64,000 bases of DNA from a bacterium (GCA_036504735.1 DASXUQ010000002.1:124001-188000); one strand, 5' to 3'; shown: positions 27,150 through 36,302, counted from the stretch's first letter. Translations and numbers: made by a program. Notes: generated by a model from the sequence alone, not told the origin.

Positions 27150-29574
27150 TGAGCATGATCATCTTCCTCACCCCCACATCCCTCCCCGCCTGTAATCTGG
27201 CAAAATACACCCCCGAGGATAGCTCCGATCCCTCAAACCGGTACTGCTGCTCCCCCGCACTCATCCTCCCCAACTCCTTCTGATACACACACCGCCCCAG
27301 CACATCAAACACCTCCAGCGTCACCTCGGACGGTGCAGGCAGCGTGAAGGACAGCGTAGTGGTGGGATTGAAAGGATTGGGGAAGGCAGAAAGGGCGAAA
27401 TCCTGTGGCAAGGGGTTGGACTTAGCGGCGACATCTGGACCTTGATCAATGGCGACGCGGCTCATGACATTATTGTAGCCCGCCGAGGCTACTGGCTGAA
27501 ACGCATCCGGAGTCACCGGGAACGTCCTGGAACTCGATGATCCTGCCAGCCACACCGAATCGCCTTCATCAAAGACGGCCGTACGCACATAGTCATTGGC
27601 ATCGCCCCCGAGACGGGATCCGTACAGTAGATGGCCCAAGTCGCCGCTTAAGCGGCATACAAACATGTCCCACCAGCCGTAGGTCGTGTCCATAGCATTG
27701 GGTGTTAAGGGAAAATCCGGACTGGCCGTATTACCCAAGGCCAGAATGTCGCCGGAAGGGGTGCTGTGCACGGCAACGACTTCATCACCGCCGGATCCGC
27801 CCAGAATTGTCGAGTACTCGATGGTCGCCGGGAGATGGAGGATGGTGATATACCCATCTGGGAGATTATCCCATAGGCGACGGGTCGTGTCAAAGGCCCC
27901 GGGCGTGACGGGAGGGAAATTGGTCGAAAATGTCCATCCGAACAGGGCGACACGGTCTTCGCCCACGAGCGACATCTGCATGAAATCATAGTCATTGCCG
28001 CCAAAGTATGAGCCGTACTCTACGACGCCCCGGAACAAATCCAGCCGCGTCAGAAAGCCATCCATCCCACTCACAAAATCGGCTTGATAAGCGTCGTCCG
28101 TGACCGCCAAGCCGCTGTCAGAGGCTGTGCCGGCGAGCCAGACACGTCGGTTGCCAAGCACGTACAATGAACTCGGGTCGATCTCCGAGGGAACGATAGT
28201 GCTGTAGAGCAAGGCATGCACGTGTGGATCAAAAATCATGACGCAGCCTGCAGCCCCGACCGTCTGGCGATACATGGCATCGGGCGTGAGCGGGAAATCA
28301 CTCTGGGATTCGTGCTCCGTCTGGCCGGCAAGATAGATGTCGCCGCTGAGACTATCCATGGCGGCGCGGCTCACCCTGTCTCGTCCCGCACCGCCCACAT
28401 AAGTGGAGTATTCCAACGTCGCTCCGTCGGATGAGAGCATAAAGAAAAATCCCTCGTATTCCCCACCGAATGTGCTGTCGAAGGCATCGGAGGTTAGAGG
28501 CCAGTCGGTGCTGTAAGTCATCCCGCCAACGCAGACATGGCCATCCCTATCAGAGACCACAGCACCAGAGCCTTCACCATCATAGGCGGAACCGCCAATG
28601 AACGTGCAAAAGAACAGGTCTTGTCCACCGGGGGCAAACTTGGCGACATAGGAATCCGTGGTGCCCACCATCACCGTCTGATAGGCGCCGGGCGTTACGG
28701 GGAAGTTGCCGTCAAAGGTGTCACCGACCCCGAGCAGATTATGCTGCGGATCATGGGCCAGCGCCAGCATGCCGTATCCGGCACCGAAATAGCTGCTGTA
28801 CACCAGCGGATCAATTATTACTTCCCGTGTGGTATCGTACAGCCCTAACACAAAGCGGTAGTTGCCTTCAGCGGTCAGGTCATAGCGGCAGGGGACTTCG
28901 ATCTGGGTGTGATTGAGGTTTTGATAGGCAAAGGGAGCTTTTTCTGTCACCAGACCCAGCGAGGTCAGGATCTGCAAAGAACCATCACCGGCAAGAGACA
29001 GCGTTCCCTCCTGCCCTTCATAGCGAAGCTGGATCAGAGATGCATTGGCACCGGGGTGGACGCGGTAGACGGTTTCAACGCCTTGAGTGGCGATCCGGTA
29101 CTGAACGTCAATGCCCGGCCAGACGTCTTGGGCGGTGATGCTGCGGTAATGGCCCACACGGCTGCGCCATTTGCAGCTATCACGAGACAGGAAGTAGTTG
29201 CTGTAGCTGGGGAGCTTGTCTTCGCCGGTCAGGATGGGGATGGGGTTGGCGTTCACATAGGAGAGCCGGAGCACATGCCCACGCACCGCCGGGGCAAGGG
29301 GCTTTAGCCCCTTGTCTGCCTCTGCATCACGGCTACGGCTGAAGTCCTTCCCCCACTTTGTGGGGGAAGTTAGATGGGGGTAATGCAAATCTACCGTCAT
29401 CCCCGACTCCGTCAAAAAATACGCCGCCCCCTTCCCCTCGTACTTGAAGGCAAACGCGCCGTCCCACTGGCCCTCATTCTGGACAAAGAAAGCCGTCTGC
29501 GGCAACGGAGTCCCCGCCCACACCGGCAGCGCCATCAGCACCGCCACCCACCACCTCACCCATGTGCTCGTCAT
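27145..29574 (-). CDS. SBBP-type beta-propeller surface protein with C-terminal sorting domain
   Basis: 809 aa. GGGAGGTG before the ATG; signal peptide to about residue 21. Residues 28-230 match the domain preceding SBBP propellers (FVQNEGQWDGAFAFKYEG, VWPGIDVQYR, RYDLTAEGNYRFVLG). SBBP-like blades follow (FIGGSAYDGEG, YVGGAGRDRVSRAAMD, YFGGNDYDFM, ILGGSGGDEVVAV). Residues 730-809 are a FlgD-like sorting module (FPNPFNPTTTLSFTLP, VFDVLGRCVY, ending KMIMLK). Residues about 69-93 are an unusual Lys/Arg/Asp-rich insert coded by two palindromes. Likely exported to the cell surface. It starts 74 bp after the S9 peptidase stop, probably co-transcribed. Confidence 0.92.
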   Translation of the reverse strand: MTSTWVRWWVAVLMALPVWAGTPLPQTAFFVQNEGQWDGAFAFKYEGKGAAYFLTESGMTVDLHYPHLTSPTKWGKDFSRSRDAEADKGLKPLAPAVRGHVLRLSYVNANPIPILTGEDKLPSYSNYFLSRDSCKWRSRVGHYRSITAQDVWPGIDVQYRIATQGVETVYRVHPGANASLIQLRYEGQEGTLSLAGDGSLQILTSLGLVTEKAPFAYQNLNHTQIEVPCRYDLTAEGNYRFVLGLYDTTREVIIDPLVYSSYFGAGYGMLALAHDPQHNLLGVGDTFDGNFPVTPGAYQTVMVGTTDSYVAKFAPGGQDLFFCTFIGGSAYDGEGSGAVVSDRDGHVCVGGMTYSTDWPLTSDAFDSTFGGEYEGFFFMLSSDGATLEYSTYVGGAGRDRVSRAAMDSLSGDIYLAGQTEHESQSDFPLTPDAMYRQTVGAAGCVMIFDPHVHALLYSTIVPSEIDPSSLYVLGNRRVWLAGTASDSGLAVTDDAYQADFVSGMDGFLTRLDLFRGVVEYGSYFGGNDYDFMQMSLVGEDRVALFGWTFSTNFPPVTPGAFDTTRRLWDNLPDGYITILHLPATIEYSTILGGSGGDEVVAVHSTPSGDILALGNTASPDFPLTPNAMDTTYGWWDMFVCRLSGDLGHLLYGSRLGGDANDYVRTAVFDEGDSVWLAGSSSSRTFPVTPDAFQPVASAGYNNVMSRVAIDQGPDVAAKSNPLPQDFALSAFPNPFNPTTTLSFTLPAPSEVTLEVFDVLGRCVYQKELGRMSAGEQQYRFEGSELSSGVYFARLQAGRDVGVRKMIMLK
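29296..29369. repeat. Palindromic insert inside a coding region
   Basis: Two perfect dyads, AAGGGGC/GCCCCTT (29296-29313) and CTTCCCCCAC/GTGGGGGAAG (29347-29369), read in frame through the SBBP protein. Confidence 0.75.
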
Positions 29575-29612
29575 GCTTCACCTCCCAAGGTGCATACATG
29601 CATCCGTTCGAG

Positions 29613-29675
29613 TCTCAAGTCTTCGGTCTCTGGTCTCGCGTTCCTCGTTCATCGTTTATCGTTCATCGTTCCTTC
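29613..29675. repeat. Nine-unit heptamer tract at the end of the S9 peptidase gene
   Basis: Nine 7-bp units in exact register, for example TCTCAAG, TCTTCGG, TCTCTGG, then TTCATCG, TTTATCG, TTCATCG. The tract covers the last eight sense codons and stop of the peptidase and continues 36 bp beyond. Confidence 0.85.
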
Positions 29676-31754
29676 AGCCTTCTTCCCCAGCACATACTTA
29701 TCAAACCACGCTATGTCCCAGGCCAGCTTCGCCTTGCGGTCCGTGTAGGTCATGAGCCCGTGGCCCTGTCCCGGATACATCACCAGTTCCGACGGAATAT
29801 TCCGGTAGAAATTCAGCGCGCGGAATAAGGTGCGGGCATGCACCGCCGGCACGCGCTCATCGTCCTCGCCCACGTGAATCAGGGTCGGTGTGGTAATCTT
29901 GTCCGCATCCCACAGCGGGGAAGCCTTGCGGTAGGCATTCGGGTTAGACCACGGGAACCCCTGCTGGAAATTGATCACATGCCCCGGCGTGTCTTCCGTG
30001 CCCCACTGCATCGCCATATCAAGCACGCCCGCGCCGCTCGAGGCCGCCTTAAAGCGGTTCGTCTTGGTGATCAGGCAATTGGTCAAATATCCGCCGTTGG
30101 ACCAGCCCGACACCGCCAGCTTGGAAGAGTCCGCAATCCCCCGCGCCACCATTGCGTCCACGCCCGTCAGAATGTCCTCGACTTCGATCTCGTTCTCATG
30201 TCCGACCAGATCCGTCAAAAACTTGTCGCCATAACCCACCGAGCCACGGTAGTTCGGTGCAAACACGGCCCAGCCGAGTGAGGCCCACAGTCCGCGTCCA
30301 TAAATCCAGTATTGAAAATAGAGATGATCCGCATCCGTCGGTCCGCCGTGCAAAGCCACATGCATCGGCAGCTTCTGCCCCGGCTTGTAGTCATACGGCA
30401 GTTCCAGAATCCCTTCCACGTTGTCCCCGTGCGCGCCCTTCCAGGACACCACCTGAATATGCGGCAGCTTCCACGTGTCAATCTGCGGATTCACCCGCGT
30501 CAGCCGCTTCAGGCCGCCCTTTCCCGCCACCGCGCCGAAATAAATATCCGCCGGATGCGTCGTGTCGCTGATCGCCGCTGCAAAACTCTTTCCGTCGGGA
30601 GTCATGCTGAAGGTCTCGGCCACAATATCTCCCGGTGTCAGCACCCGGTACGCGCCCTGCTTTCCCCCCTCAATCCCGCTGATTACTGCCACCCGCACCC
30701 GCGCCTTCACATCGCTCAAAAAGCACAGATCGCTGGAGGTGCCGATCCACATCATCCGCGGTGAATCTCCCAAAGAAAACTCTTCAGGCCGCTTCAGCCG
30801 GAAACTCTGCACCGTAGCGCCATTCCACTGTGCCACCAAAAGTTCCGAAGGATACCCGTCAAAGGATTCGCGGAAGGCCAGCTTCTTCGAGTCCGCGCTC
30901 CACGTCAACCCGTCCAGCCAGCCATAAGGTGACGGCGTGTTCTTGCGCCAGAGTTCATCGGCCAGAGTGGTCACCTTCTGCGCGGCGGCATCGTACACGT
31001 CCACCCGCGAGAACCCTTCGTTCCAGATATCCGGTTCGGCATAGCGCGTGATCATCGCAATCTTCTGCTCGTCCGGCGACACCGCAAATTCCACAATGTA
31101 CCGCTGCTCGTCAATCAGCTTGTCCGTGCGCCAGCTTGTCAGATCCAGTTTCCACACCTGCGTGTGCGTGTCCACACCCTTGCCGTAGGTCAGCTTGCTG
31201 TATTCCTCGCGCAGGTCTTTGAAATCCTCCGCAACCTTCTCCACCGGCGAAGAATAGTACAGCGTCTTCCCGTCGCGGGACATGGCATAGGCGCTTACAC
31301 CCTTTTGAAGCCGCGTCACCGCCTGCGGCTCGCCTCCGTCCACCGCCACCCGCCACACCTGCGTTTCCTTGTTCAGCGGCGCCGGATCCCCTTCCTTGCC
31401 GCGAGAACTCAGGAAATAAATGGTCTTGCTGTCATGGCTCCAACGCGGCTCCGAATCCGCCGCCGGATCAAACGTCAACCGCCGCGACTCCCCACTCTTG
31501 GTGTCCACCACCCACAATTCCGTGTTGCGCCGTTCTGCCGACGGCTCCCACCGCATTTCGCTGTAGACCACATACCGCCCGTCCGGCGAAATCGCGCAGT
31601 CGGAAATAAACGCCTGCGTAAAATAGTCGTCCAAAGTAATCTCGTGGGTGCGCGCCGGAGCACTCACCGTCCCCTGAGCCAGACACACCGCCGAAACGCC
31701 CGCCAGCCCCATCACGGCCAGCAGGGCAAGCATCGCCAAACGCAACCGGATCAT
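29649..31754 (-). CDS. Secreted S9 family (prolyl oligopeptidase-type) peptidase
   Basis: 701 aa from the ATG at 31754, preferred over an upstream start because AGGATTGATGCT precedes it and a signal peptide follows (MIRLRLAMLALLAVMGLAG). N-terminal beta-propeller of TolB/PD40 type (ISPDGRYVVYSEMRW, WSHDSKTIYFLSSRG, MSRDGKTLYYSS). C-terminal alpha/beta-hydrolase with S552 (GWSNGGY), D632 (GEDDERVP) and H665 (GQGHGL). Closest to acylaminoacyl-peptidase/dipeptidyl-peptidase-like S9C enzymes. It probably trims peptides in the periplasm. Its last residues, EGTMNDKR, are encoded by a heptamer tract. Confidence 0.93.
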   Translation of the reverse strand: MIRLRLAMLALLAVMGLAGVSAVCLAQGTVSAPARTHEITLDDYFTQAFISDCAISPDGRYVVYSEMRWEPSAERRNTELWVVDTKSGESRRLTFDPAADSEPRWSHDSKTIYFLSSRGKEGDPAPLNKETQVWRVAVDGGEPQAVTRLQKGVSAYAMSRDGKTLYYSSPVEKVAEDFKDLREEYSKLTYGKGVDTHTQVWKLDLTSWRTDKLIDEQRYIVEFAVSPDEQKIAMITRYAEPDIWNEGFSRVDVYDAAAQKVTTLADELWRKNTPSPYGWLDGLTWSADSKKLAFRESFDGYPSELLVAQWNGATVQSFRLKRPEEFSLGDSPRMMWIGTSSDLCFLSDVKARVRVAVISGIEGGKQGAYRVLTPGDIVAETFSMTPDGKSFAAAISDTTHPADIYFGAVAGKGGLKRLTRVNPQIDTWKLPHIQVVSWKGAHGDNVEGILELPYDYKPGQKLPMHVALHGGPTDADHLYFQYWIYGRGLWASLGWAVFAPNYRGSVGYGDKFLTDLVGHENEIEVEDILTGVDAMVARGIADSSKLAVSGWSNGGYLTNCLITKTNRFKAASSGAGVLDMAMQWGTEDTPGHVINFQQGFPWSNPNAYRKASPLWDADKITTPTLIHVGEDDERVPAVHARTLFRALNFYRNIPSELVMYPGQGHGLMTYTDRKAKLAWDIAWFDKYVLGKKAEGTMNDKR

Positions 31755-31943
31755 AGCATCAATCCTGTTAAATTGTGAGCCACCGACTGAATCCATAAAA
31801 GATGCAAAACTTCCCTCACGATTGCGAGCCGCAGCCTGTCGCCCGCCCATGCTTATAACAAACCATTCTACAAGCACTTGCATCATGGTTACGGTTCCCG
31901 CGCTTGCAACCTCACGACCTCCCCGGAGGCACACACAAATCAA

Positions 31944-31973
31944 AGCCGCGCAGGCTTTCACACCCGCGCGGCT
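31944..31973 (-). terminator. Terminator after the 32009-33523 gene
   Basis: AGCCGCGC/GCGCGGCT stem (31944-31951 with 31966-31973), 14-nt loop, then TTTGATTTG on the minus strand. Confidence 0.65.
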
Positions 31974-31979
31974 CTTCAC

Positions 31980-32011
31980 TTTCGGCGTTTCAGTATTTCA
32001 GCTTTTTCCTA
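31980..32011. repeat. Octamer tract at the stop of the 32009 gene
   Basis: Four 8-bp units: TTTCGGCG, TTTCAGTA, TTTCAGCT, TTTTCCTA; the last ends exactly with the stop codon (CTA on plus). Confidence 0.8.
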
Positions 32012-33523
32012 CTTGAGGAGCAGCACCTTCCGCGTCAGCATCTGCGGCCCGGCATGCAGCCGGCAGAAGTAGATGCCGTTGGGCAGATGATTCGCCTCAA
32101 ACCGCGCACTGTGCGCACCGGCAGGCAGTGTGCCGTTCACCAGCGTCGCCACCTCGCGCCCCACCACGTCGTAGACTTTTAAGTCCACGTGCGCGGACTT
32201 GGGCAGCACAAACGGTACCGTCGTCGAAGGGTTAAACGGATTCGGGAAATTCGGCAGCAGCGCAAACCCTTCCGCCGTAACCGCCGGCGCAGGCCTCACG
32301 GCGTTGGGAACCACCACTTCGCCGGTGTGAATATCCAGCGCCACGCGCCACGATTCCCACAGCGAATCTTGCGCGTGCCAGCTATATTCGGCAACCCAAA
32401 CGATCGCGTTCGGATTTTGCGGAAGGAACCATTGCAGGTTGCCTGCCATCAGGCTGATCTGCTGGATATTGTGCTGCGTGCGAATTTCCGCTCCGCCATT
32501 CTCTTCGGCAATCGCCATAATCGTATCGCTGTCCAGATAATCCAGCGGCAGCGTCAGCATGTTCGGCGGGAACTGGTTGTTCTGTGCCGTGTCCGGGGAA
32601 ATGCGCCCGGATTCCACGTTCAGACTCAAACAGCGCTGGCGCTCCGGTGAGAAGAAAATGTAGGACCAGCCGCGCGCCCTGCCGTCTATGCCCACGCTGT
32701 CGCTGTTCGACCGGATCGTCATCAGTTGAAAATCGCTGCCGAATTCCGCTGCCATCGCCCGCACCGTGTCGAGGCTCTCATGAGCAGTGATCCAGTGGTT
32801 TAAGTGCATCAGCACCATATCCACCGAGGGAAGACTTGCGTCCGTGACGGTAATGGCCTGCGGAGTGCCCGTGTGATCCGGATCATAGTAGCCGATCAGA
32901 TCCATTTCCCCGTCCATGCTCCCATCGTGATTGCCGTCGAGTGCACTAATCGGATAGTAGGTGCCGGGGCGGACAAAGGACGCCGTATAACTTCCGCCCA
33001 CAGTGCTGATCACCGTTCCGGCAAGCAGGGTCCCATGCTCCCCAAACGGACTGACATCCATCAGACCCATCACGGCTCCCACGGGTGAACCGCCGCCCTC
33101 CATGCTGACCGCTCCACTCACGGCAAACTCTCCCAAGCTCGCCGCCGTCGTGTAGCACAGCGGGTACGGCATAGAAAGCAGGTCTCCCGTCGCGCTCCAC
33201 GCCAGTTCCACCAGCCACAAAAAATCGGTATTCGCGGTATGCACCAGGTCCAGAGACATCGTCCGCAGGTCGGCGCTGTAGGAGACCCCCGCGAGGCTCA
33301 TCGAATCCTGCGGGTCATGCGCCAGAAAACTCACGCACAGCCCTTCATCCCCGATATGCCGCGAGGTATCCAGCGGCTCGCTGAAGGTAAAGCTCACCGT
33401 ACTGGCCGTGGCAACACCTACCGCGCCATTTTCCGGTACGCTTGAAACTACCGTCATCTGTCCCAGGGCCGCGGTCGCCAGCAGCGCCGCCGCCAGAAGT
33501 GAAAGAAAGAATCGCCTGTTCAT
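32009..33523 (-). CDS. Secreted Ig-like protein with FlgD-type sorting domain
   Basis: 504 aa from the ATG at 33523 (AAAAAGGAA upstream). Signal peptide MNRRFFLSLLAAALL. Residues 23-125 are a Big_5-type Ig domain (SSVPENGAVGV, VSFTFSEPLD). Residues about 130-230 resemble a carboxypeptidase-regulatory-like fold (FAVSGAVSMEGGGSPVGAVM, with DGNHDGSMDGEMD). The C-terminus has FPNPFNPSTTVPFVLP, VYDVVGREVA and ends RKVLLLK. Same architecture as the protein at 33815-34825. Function unknown; probably surface-exposed. Confidence 0.88.
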   Translation of the reverse strand: MNRRFFLSLLAAALLATAALGQMTVVSSVPENGAVGVATASTVSFTFSEPLDTSRHIGDEGLCVSFLAHDPQDSMSLAGVSYSADLRTMSLDLVHTANTDFLWLVELAWSATGDLLSMPYPLCYTTAASLGEFAVSGAVSMEGGGSPVGAVMGLMDVSPFGEHGTLLAGTVISTVGGSYTASFVRPGTYYPISALDGNHDGSMDGEMDLIGYYDPDHTGTPQAITVTDASLPSVDMVLMHLNHWITAHESLDTVRAMAAEFGSDFQLMTIRSNSDSVGIDGRARGWSYIFFSPERQRCLSLNVESGRISPDTAQNNQFPPNMLTLPLDYLDSDTIMAIAEENGGAEIRTQHNIQQISLMAGNLQWFLPQNPNAIVWVAEYSWHAQDSLWESWRVALDIHTGEVVVPNAVRPAPAVTAEGFALLPNFPNPFNPSTTVPFVLPKSAHVDLKVYDVVGREVATLVNGTLPAGAHSARFEANHLPNGIYFCRLHAGPQMLTRKVLLLK

Positions 33524-33730
33524 CCCGCATTCCTTTTTGTGAATCGAATGTTGCCTTGAAGTTGTTATGACAATGCGCACTCACACGGCAACATTGCCGA
33601 AAGCATCGGCAGTCTGTCTATTGCAAAAAGAATGCTCTCCGCATCCTCCGGTTCTAAAGCATTGTATTGTGGGTATGTGACCTCACCACCCGTACCGCCG
33701 TTCGGCAATTCCGTCCTACTCTGCCAAGCA

Positions 33731-33766
33731 AAAGAAGCCGCGCGAAGCATGACACTCCGCGCGGCT
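33731..33766 (-). terminator. Terminator after the 33815-34825 gene
   Basis: AGCCGCGCG/CGCGCGGCT stem (33736-33744 with 33758-33766), loop 13, then TCTTTT on the minus strand. Confidence 0.8.
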
Positions 33767-33814
33767 CTTCATGTAGAACCCCTTCGACGCCGGGCAGGCG
33801 ACACGGTACCCCTG

Positions 33815-34825
33815 CTACTTCACCAGCAGCATCTTCTGCGTCATGCTGAAGGATCCTGCCGTCAGACGGTAGAAGTAAATTCCTGAAGGCAGGCCCGCGC
33901 CGTCAAACTGTGCCGTGTGGCTGCCCGCGCTCATCGTGCCGCTGGCCAGCACCGCAATTTCCCGGCCCAGCATGTCAAACACCGACAGCTTCACCTTCTG
34001 CACGCTCGGCAGCGCGAACTGAATCTCCGTCGTCGGGTTGAAGGGATTCGGATAGTTCTGCGAAAGCGAAATCGCCGTCGGCAGCGTTCCGTGATGGACA
34101 ATCGCTCCGTTCGCGATCAGCCCCATCTCAAAATCAATCTGCGTCAGGTTATCGCCGCTGACGGTAATGCTGTTCGCGAGTCCATCGTGATTCGGGTCGT
34201 AGTTTCCGCCTTCATCCCGGTCATCAATCTCGCCGTCGTGGTTGATGTCGCGGACCACGACAGGCCAATAGGTGCCGTCTCGCACGTAACTGACGGTATA
34301 ATTGCCATCACCGGCGGTCAGTACCGCACCGGCCCGTGCGTAATGATCGGTATCTTCGTCCGGGTTGTGGTCCAACAGGGCCACAATGGCGCCATCCGAG
34401 TTGCCCGCATAAGTCACGTGCCCTGACACGGTCCGCTGTCCTACCGAAGTGGCCGTAGTAAACATTCCTACAATCGGCAGACCAAGGGAATCACCGGTCG
34501 TGCTGCGGATATTGGTGAACGCCCACACATAGTCCGTATTCGCCTGCAGATCTACCATCAGGGCCATCACGCGCAAATCGTGGCTGAAGCGGTGATCCGT
34601 CACCTCGAAGTTGGGGGGATCGAAACTCAGTACGGCCACGCAAGCGCCCGGATTGTTCCACCGCGCCGCCGTATCAATCGCCGCGCTGTAGATCCAGGAC
34701 AAGGTGTCGCTCAATCCTGCCGTCCCGCCATTGGCAGGGTCACACACAACCAGGGTCATCTGCGAGTAGGCCGGGACAATACACACCACAACAAGAAGCA
34801 TCACAGTAATAAACACACGTCGCAT
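33815..34825 (-). CDS. Secreted Ig-like protein with FlgD-type sorting domain
   Basis: 336 aa from the ATG at 34825 with GGAGAAACT directly upstream; start 39 bp earlier rejected. Signal peptide MRRVFITVMLLVVVCIV. A Big_5-like Ig domain (MTLVVCDPANGGTAGL), a regulatory-like beta-sandwich (RTVSGHVTYAGNSDGAIVAL) and an EF-hand-like DINHDGEIDDRDEGG segment follow. The end is a FlgD-like module: YPNPFNPTTEIQFALP, VFDMLGREIAV and the tail QKMLLVK. Short paralog of the upstream neighbour at 32009-33523. Confidence 0.88.
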   Translation of the reverse strand: MRRVFITVMLLVVVCIVPAYSQMTLVVCDPANGGTAGLSDTLSWIYSAAIDTAARWNNPGACVAVLSFDPPNFEVTDHRFSHDLRVMALMVDLQANTDYVWAFTNIRSTTGDSLGLPIVGMFTTATSVGQRTVSGHVTYAGNSDGAIVALLDHNPDEDTDHYARAGAVLTAGDGNYTVSYVRDGTYWPVVVRDINHDGEIDDRDEGGNYDPNHDGLANSITVSGDNLTQIDFEMGLIANGAIVHHGTLPTAISLSQNYPNPFNPTTEIQFALPSVQKVKLSVFDMLGREIAVLASGTMSAGSHTAQFDGAGLPSGIYFYRLTAGSFSMTQKMLLVK

Positions 34826-34864
34826 AGTTTCTCCGGAATTCATCGCTGGCTGAAAATCCAGCAA

Positions 34865-35137
34865 TGGGTTAACCTTCTAATCCTTTCCGCCGCAATGATG
34901 TGCGGCGGGAACACGCTAAGATGCAAAATTTTCGCCAACAAAACCAGATCTGCGATTTGCCGTGCGCTCCCCACCCATGCGATCTCTCACACTTGCTAAC
35001 CTCCTGATTGCGCACTGTCTGTCACGCTCCATTCAAAATGTGATATTTCAGCTTATCAAATTTCCGACATGCTCAAGAGGCGCGCATGTTCAACTCACAA
35101 GAAAAGCGACCGGAAATGATCCGGTCGCCTTGCAGTC
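34865..35137. other. Intergenic region upstream of the 34825 gene
   Basis: About 270 bp. A GC dyad CCGCCGCA/TGCGGCGG lies at about 34889-34912 and a CGACCGGAAATGATCCGGTCG hairpin (about 35107-35127) is a likely terminator for the sulfur operon. No gene. Confidence 0.5.
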
Positions 35138-35169
35138 TTTCAGATTTTCAGCCTTTCAGATTCTTCTTC
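35138..35169. repeat. Octamer tract at the stop of the DsrE-like gene
   Basis: Units TTTCAGAT, TTTCAGCC, TTTCAGAT, TCTTCTTC end within the stop codon of the minus-strand gene ending at 35168. Confidence 0.85.
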
Positions 35170-35638
35170 AGGTGAAGATAATCTGCCCGCCCGCCGATAT
35201 CTCGTAAAACTTGCCAACATTGATGATTGCTTCTGTTTGTGGGCAAAAGTCTTCCTTCTTCAGACCGAACATCTCCACCGTGGCCTTGCAGGCATATAGT
35301 TTAGCCCCGGCGTCGCGCACCATCTCCACGAATTCCGGAATCGGCGGAATGTCCAGCTTGTCCATCTGCTTTTTCATCATCCCCGTGGCAAAGGCCGACA
35401 TTCCCGGCAGCATCCCCAGCATCGTCGGCATATGCATCCCCGGATTTCCCACGGTCGCCACTTTGATATGGTTCATCTTCTTCGTGATGATCGCTTCCAG
35501 TCCGAAGAAGGTGAAAAACAGATTCGCCTCGATGCCTTCCATCCGCGCACCGTTCCCCATAATCAGCCCCGGATAGATGCCTTCCAGCGATCCGCGCGAA
35601 ATCACTATCGAGACCTTCTTGATTTTGTCGTCAGCCAT
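35168..35638 (-). CDS. DsrE/DsrF/DrsH-like (DsrE2) sulfur-carrier protein
   Basis: 156 aa. N-terminal KKVSIVISRGSLEGIYPGLIMGNGA and the long FFTFFGLEAI strand are those of the DsrE2 (DrsE_2) family, found with TusA, rhodaneses and sulfide oxidation genes. C117 (LYACKAT) is the conserved candidate persulfide Cys; C132 is a second. The Met/Gly-rich middle (residues 68-90) is a membrane-like hairpin. Last gene of the MarR-SQR operon; cytoplasmic or membrane-associated sulfur transfer is inferred from the family and context. Confidence 0.88.
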   Translation of the reverse strand: MADDKIKKVSIVISRGSLEGIYPGLIMGNGARMEGIEANLFFTFFGLEAIITKKMNHIKVATVGNPGMHMPTMLGMLPGMSAFATGMMKKQMDKLDIPPIPEFVEMVRDAGAKLYACKATVEMFGLKKEDFCPQTEAIINVGKFYEISAGGQIIFT

Positions 35639-35682
35639 CAGAGTTCTCCCTGTCTACGTTCGTTCCCAGACTCCGGTCTCCC

Positions 35683-35731
35683 CTTCATCCTTCCGCCTTC
35701 ATCCTTCCGCCTTCATCCTTCATCCTTCAAA
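35683..35731. repeat. Seven-unit heptamer tract between TusE-like and DsrE-like genes
   Basis: CTTCATC, CTTCCGC, CTTCATC, CTTCCGC, CTTCATC, CTTCATC, CTTCAAA; it ends exactly at the stop codon of the gene at 35732. Confidence 0.9.
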
Positions 35732-36049
35732 TCATACGCAGCCTTGCGGCTTGCCCAGCCCCGCCGCCCGTGCCGCCTTCTTCGCCGGACCGTTGGGGAA
35801 CAGTTCATAAAGCACATTCGTCGGAATCCCGCCCGCGTTCTTGATGCGGCGGATGGTCGGGATCTGACCGCTCGCCGTAAAATCATCCCGCATAAACCGG
35901 ATCACCTTCCAGTGTCCGTCTGTCAGCTCAGAGATCCCATCTTCCAGAGCCAACTCCGGAGCCATCGCTTCCGTCCAATCCGCCGGGTTCTTCAGAAATC
36001 CTTCCTCGTCCACTTCGACGGTCTTTCCCGCCAATGTCTTCGTCGCCAT
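35732..36049 (-). CDS. TusE/DsrC-like sulfur relay protein
   Basis: 105 aa from the ATG at 36049 with GGAG 8 bp upstream. Full-length DsrC/TusE fold: TVEVDEEGFLKNPADWTE, HWKVIRFMRDDF, PTIRRIKNAGG, and the arm ending GLGKPQGCV. The penultimate Cys is kept. The second Cys of true DsrC, 11 residues earlier, is Ala. That makes it TusE-like rather than a canonical DsrC trisulfide substrate of dissimilatory sulfite reductase. It probably accepts sulfur from a partner such as the DsrE-like protein in the same operon. Confidence 0.92.
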   Translation of the reverse strand: MATKTLAGKTVEVDEEGFLKNPADWTEAMAPELALEDGISELTDGHWKVIRFMRDDFTASGQIPTIRRIKNAGGIPTNVLYELFPNGPAKKAARAAGLGKPQGCV

Positions 36050-36302
36050 AATGTATTCTCCAAAATGAGATGTTTGTCGTGTGAAATCTCTTCTGTTGGC
36101 AAATATCGTAACCGCTCGCACGGCGGTTGTCGGAGGGGTGGATCTTAGATCCGCCCGCGTAACATCGACCGCCCCACAAGGCGGGCACGACGTGTCGTGC
36201 CCCTACGGCAGATCCAACCCTGGTCAGTGTCCGGCTCTTGGGGACCGCGCGGCCTTCACGTAGAACCCCTACGCCGCCGAGCAGGCGACCCGGGTGCAGG
36301 GC
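36050..36302. other. Intra-operon gap with palindromic repeats
   Basis: 253 bp between the DUF1641 and TusE-like genes. It contains the palindromes at 36136-36156 and 36183-36202 and one copy of the two-copy repeat. Unusually long for an otherwise tightly packed operon. Confidence 0.6.
36136..36156. repeat. Dispersed palindrome, copy 2
   Basis: GGGTGGATCT-T-AGATCCGCCC, matching copy 3 (42715) except one base. A second dyad, GGGCACGAC/GTCGTGCCC, lies at 36183-36202. Confidence 0.75.

Larger units (their letters stand above)
33772..36289. repeat. Two-copy intergenic repeat (copies at 33772-33802 and 36259-36289)
   Basis: Both copies begin GTAGAACCCC and share GCAGGCGAC, about 31 bp each with roughly five to seven differences. 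Each sits just downstream of a minus-strand gene end (33815 and 36303). The coordinates given span both copies. Confidence 0.55.

Noticed and set aside
36049-36121. N-terminal extension of the TusE-like gene
   Set aside because: Family length and the GGAG site support the ATG at 36049.
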